DNA of 24,790 nucleotides, taken from assembly GCA_934394595.1 (NCBI GenBank), contig CAKRRX010000030.1:1-24790 (forward strand), written 5' to 3'. Every line of letters starts with the position of its first letter. Within the stretch, counting starts at the first letter, position 1. A program made the position numbers and the translations under genes. Origin of the DNA: an uncultured Blautia sp. (GTDB lineage: Bacteria; Bacillota; Clostridia; Lachnospirales; Lachnospiraceae). Under the pieces are notes generated by a model. That model searched no databases. It was given only the letters and a program-made list of their open reading frames with translations, and was not told where the DNA came from. Of this stretch, positions 22,219 to 24,790 are shown piece after piece.

Positions 22219-22809
22219 TTGGAAAGGCTTTCGGAAACAGAATCAGAAGACAGGCTTCTGGAGTTTGATCTGTCAGCAGAGCTGAAACACGGGATTGCAG
22301 TAAGCAATCTGGCGTATGCCTTAGGTGAGGAGCTTGGACTTCCCCACCAGCAGTGTTACGATCTGGCTATGGCCGGGATGCTCCATGACATAGGTAAGCT
22401 GAAGCTGAGAAGTTACATTAACGGACAGGAAAAGGATCCTCTGGTGATCGAGGAACTGAAGTATGTCCGTATGCATTCTACCCTGGGCTATGAGGAACTC
22501 AAAGGTCAGGGATATTCAGATTTTATTTTGGAGACAATCCTCTATCATCACGAAAATTATGACGGAAGCGGTTATCCATCCAATCTGTCCGGAAAAGAGA
22601 TCCCTCTGGGAGCAAGAATCCTCAGGGTATGTGATGTGTTCTGCGCATTGAGCCAGGATCGTGCATACCGCAAGGCCTTTGACAGACGGACTGTCATTGA
22701 GCTGATGATAGATGAAATAAAAAACTTTGATCTGGAAGTATTTCTTGCATTTCAAAGAGTAGTACACACCAGGGAAAATGGTGGGGATAAGGAGGAAAAA
22801 TGGCATTAA
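22219..22809 (+). CDS. Stand-alone HD-GYP domain protein (possible c-di-GMP phosphodiesterase)
   Basis: 196 residues from a TTG at 22219, behind an excellent GGAGGGAGG eight bases upstream. Almost the whole protein is one HD-GYP domain: H24 (LKHGIAVSN), H56-D57 (MLHDIGK, K60), H86, H110-H111 in HHENYDGSGYP (GYP at 118-120) and D139 (ILRVCDVFCALSQDRAYRKAF). All ligands and the GYP motif needed for cyclic-di-GMP hydrolysis are present, but no receiver, PAS or membrane sensor is attached. It begins 16 bp after hemZ and its 3' end overlaps hisS by 10 bp, so it is translated from the same message. Activity is inferred from motifs; a general HD phosphohydrolase is the alternative. Confidence 0.9.
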   Translation: MERLSETESEDRLLEFDLSAELKHGIAVSNLAYALGEELGLPHQQCYDLAMAGMLHDIGKLKLRSYINGQEKDPLVIEELKYVRMHSTLGYEELKGQGYSDFILETILYHHENYDGSGYPSNLSGKEIPLGARILRVCDVFCALSQDRAYRKAFDRRTVIELMIDEIKNFDLEVFLAFQRVVHTRENGGDKEEKWH

Positions 22810-24050
22810 AGAAAAAGCCGGTTACCGGTATGAAAGATATTTTACCAAAGGAGATGGAAATCCGTAATTATGTCACAGGCCTGATCCGTGAGACATACGG
22901 TTCTTTTGGATTTACCTCAATTGAGACTCCAAGTGTGGAGCATATTGAGAACCTTTGCAGCAAGCAGGGGGGAGATAATGAAAAATTGATCTTCAAGATC
23001 TTAAAAAGAGGGGAGAAGTTAAAACTTGACCAGGCCAGGGAAGAGGCGGATCTCGTAGATTCCGGTCTTCGTTATGATCTGACTGTTCCTCTTTCCAGAT
23101 ATTATTCCAACAATTCCAATGAGCTGCCAGGACCATTTAAGGCACTTCAGATGGGCTATGTATGGAGAGCTGACCGCCCTCAGAGAGGACGTTTCCGTCA
23201 GTTTATGCAGTGCGATATTGACATCTTAGGTGAGCCTACTTATATGGCAGAAATCGAGCTGGTACTTGCTACCACCACGCTTCTTGGAAAGCTTGATTTC
23301 CACAATTTTACTATCCGTATCAATGACCGCCGTATCCTGAAAGCAATGGCTCAGTACAGCGGATTCCCACAGGAGAGTTTTGATACCGTATTTATCATCC
23401 TGGACAAGATGGATAAGATCGGTCTTGAGGGCGTGGCAAAAGAACTGGAAGAGGAAGGCTTTGCAAAAGAGAGCATTGACACCTATCTTGCTATGTTCAA
23501 AGAGATCAGCTCTGATATCCAGGGCGTAAGATACTGTAAGGAGAAGCTGGCTGGTGTACTGGATGAGCAGATCGCAGCAGATCTTGAGACTATCATCTCC
23601 ACAGTAGAAGCTGTGAAGACCGCAGATTTTAAGATGGCATTTGATCCTACACTTGTACGAGGTATGTCCTATTATACAGGCCCGATCTTCGAGATCTCCA
23701 TGGACGAGTTCGGCGGCAGCGTTGGCGGAGGCGGACGCTATGATGAGATGATCGGCAAATTTACCGGTAATAATACAAGTGCATGTGGATTTTCTATCGG
23801 ATTTGAGCGTATTGTTATGCTTCTTCTGGAGAGAGGATATCAGATCCCTACTGCAAAGGCAAAGAAAGCATATCTCATTGAGAAGAATATGCCGTCAGAG
23901 AAGCTGATCGAGATCTTCCGTCAGGCAGAAGAAGAGAGAAAGACCGGAGTTCAGGTCAATATTTCTATTATGAAAAAGAATAAGAAATTCCAGAAAGACC
24001 AGATGACAGCAGAGGGTTACACAGAATTTGTGGAATTCTTTAATAGATAA
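22800..24050 (+). CDS. hisS: Histidyl-tRNA synthetase
   Basis: 416 residues, class II aminoacyl-tRNA synthetase that charges tRNA-His in the cytosol. Motif 1 region [12 protein letters not shown], then [12 protein letters not shown], motif 2 [23 protein letters not shown] with [10 protein letters not shown], the histidine-specific [15 protein letters not shown] and [10 protein letters not shown], and motif 3 [14 protein letters not shown] are all present. The short C-terminal anticodon-binding domain runs to the end ([17 protein letters not shown]). AAGGAGG lies five bases before the ATG, inside the HD-GYP gene. No T-box leader is visible. aspS follows after 16 bp, as is usual in Firmicutes. 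Confidence 0.97.
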   Translation: MALKKKPVTGMKDILPKEMEIRNYVTGLIRETYGSFGFTSIETPSVEHIENLCSKQGGDNEKLIFKILKRGEKLKLDQAREEADLVDSGLRYDLTVPLSRYYSNNSNELPGPFKALQMGYVWRADRPQRGRFRQFMQCDIDILGEPTYMAEIELVLATTTLLGKLDFHNFTIRINDRRILKAMAQYSGFPQESFDTVFIILDKMDKIGLEGVAKELEEEGFAKESIDTYLAMFKEISSDIQGVRYCKEKLAGVLDEQIAADLETIISTVEAVKTADFKMAFDPTLVRGMSYYTGPIFEISMDEFGGSVGGGGRYDEMIGKFTGNNTSACGFSIGFERIVMLLLERGYQIPTAKAKKAYLIEKNMPSEKLIEIFRQAEEERKTGVQVNISIMKKNKKFQKDQMTAEGYTEFVEFFNR

Positions 24051-24066
24051 AAGGAGGCGCCTTAAA

Positions 24067-24790
24067 ATGGCTGAGAGTATGCAGGGACTGCACAGAACCT
24101 GTCGATGTGCAGAAGTGACCACACAGATGGTAGGCAGCGAAGTGACCCTTATGGGATGGGTTCAGAAAGCAAGAGATAAAGGAGGAATCATTTTCGTAGA
24201 TTTACGTGACCGCAGCGGTATCATGCAGCTGATCTTCGAGAATGGCTCCATTGATGAGGAAGGTTTTGCAAAAGCAGGAAAGTTAAGAAGCGAGTTTGTA
24301 ATCGCAGTTACCGGAACCGTTGAGAAACGTGGAGGGGCTGTAAATGAAAATCTTGCAACAGGTGAGATCGAAGTGAGAGCAAAATCCCTTCGTGTTCTTT
24401 CCGAGGCAGAGGTTCCGCCGTTCCCGGTTGAGGAGAACAGCAAGACAAAAGAGGATGTACGTCTGAAATATCGTTACCTGGATTTAAGACGCCCGGATCT
24501 TCAGAGAAACCTGATTCTGAAAAGCCGCGTCATGCAGCTGACCAGATCTTTCTTTACCAATGAGGGATTTCTTGAGATCGAGACTCCTATGCTTGGAAAG
24601 AGTACCCCTGAGGGTGCAAGAGATTACCTGGTACCTTCCCGTGTACATCCTGGCTGCTTCTATGGTCTGCCACAGTCACCGCAGCTGTACAAACAGCTTC
24701 TGATGTGTTCCGGATATGACAGATACATCCAGATCGCAAGATGCTTCCGTGACGAGGATCTTCGTGCTGACCGTCAGCCGGAGTTCACAC
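24067..24790 (+). CDS. aspS: Aspartyl-tRNA synthetase, N-terminal part (3' truncated by window)
   Basis: The frame is open from the ATG at 24067 (AAAAGGAGG nearby) to the end of the window, 241 full codons of a bacterial enzyme of about 590. The N-terminal OB-fold anticodon-binding domain (residues about 1-105: [25 protein letters not shown]) is followed by the hinge and the start of the class II catalytic domain: [36 protein letters not shown] (motif 1), [13 protein letters not shown] and the motif 2 stretch [21 protein letters not shown]. It charges tRNA-Asp. The remaining catalytic part and the bacterial GAD insert lie beyond the window. Same operon as hisS. Confidence 0.96.
   Translation, partial: MAESMQGLHRTCRCAEVTTQMVGSEVTLMGWVQKARDKGGIIFVDLRDRSGIMQLIFENGSIDEEGFAKAGKLRSEFVIAVTGTVEKRGGAVNENLATGEIEVRAKSLRVLSEAEVPPFPVEENSKTKEDVRLKYRYLDLRRPDLQRNLILKSRVMQLTRSFFTNEGFLEIETPMLGKSTPEGARDYLVPSRVHPGCFYGLPQSPQLYKQLLMCSGYDRYIQIARCFRDEDLRADRQPEFT

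Overview
The window reads as ordinary chromosome of a low-to-mid GC anaerobic Firmicute, most likely a gut Lachnospiraceae (Blautia/Ruminococcus/Dorea-like). The evidence is ATP-dependent PEP carboxykinase, a DUF5688 protein, a SCIFF ribosomal peptide with its radical-SAM maturase, a fused SecDF, a KTGD-type sorting signal, HemZ, the apt-rel and hisS-aspS gene orders, and strong AGGAGG ribosome binding sites. This is inference from families and gene order; no marker RNA is present. I see no tRNA, rRNA, CRISPR array, insertion sequence or prophage.

Layout. 1-345 is the 3' end of pckA. 660-1625 is a DUF5688 gene with its own promoter and a hairpin-rich leader. 1774-4694 (minus strand) is a TrpX/YZ-type ABC transporter operon (binding protein, permease, ATPase) behind a good sigma-A promoter that has a perfect palindrome in its spacer. 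4918-5682 is a CwlC-like amidase with a SPOR domain, and 5814-6413 is a YdcF-like DUF218 protein. 6573-7859 (minus) is a CNNM/CorC-type membrane protein. A 496-bp gap with divergent promoters then leads to a large acidic, Gly/Ser-rich, probably sortase-anchored surface protein (8356-10362).

The most specialised part is 10387-12554: a small TIGR04086-type membrane protein whose ribosome binding site lies inside a terminator hairpin, then the 46-residue SCIFF precursor scfA, a strong hairpin, and the radical-SAM maturase scfB. secDF (12627-15056) follows directly. ScfB should install Cys-Thr thioether bridges in ScfA. No dedicated exporter or leader peptidase is visible nearby.

From 15198 on are housekeeping genes on the plus strand: recJ, then apt and rel (purine salvage and the stringent response) behind a strong promoter, then a compact run of MBL-fold hydrolase, hemZ, a stand-alone HD-GYP protein, hisS and the 5' part of aspS. 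This run has overlapping or near-overlapping ends and is probably one operon. The three Rho-independent terminators in the first 6.5 kb share the same CTGCCG/CGGCAG stem core.
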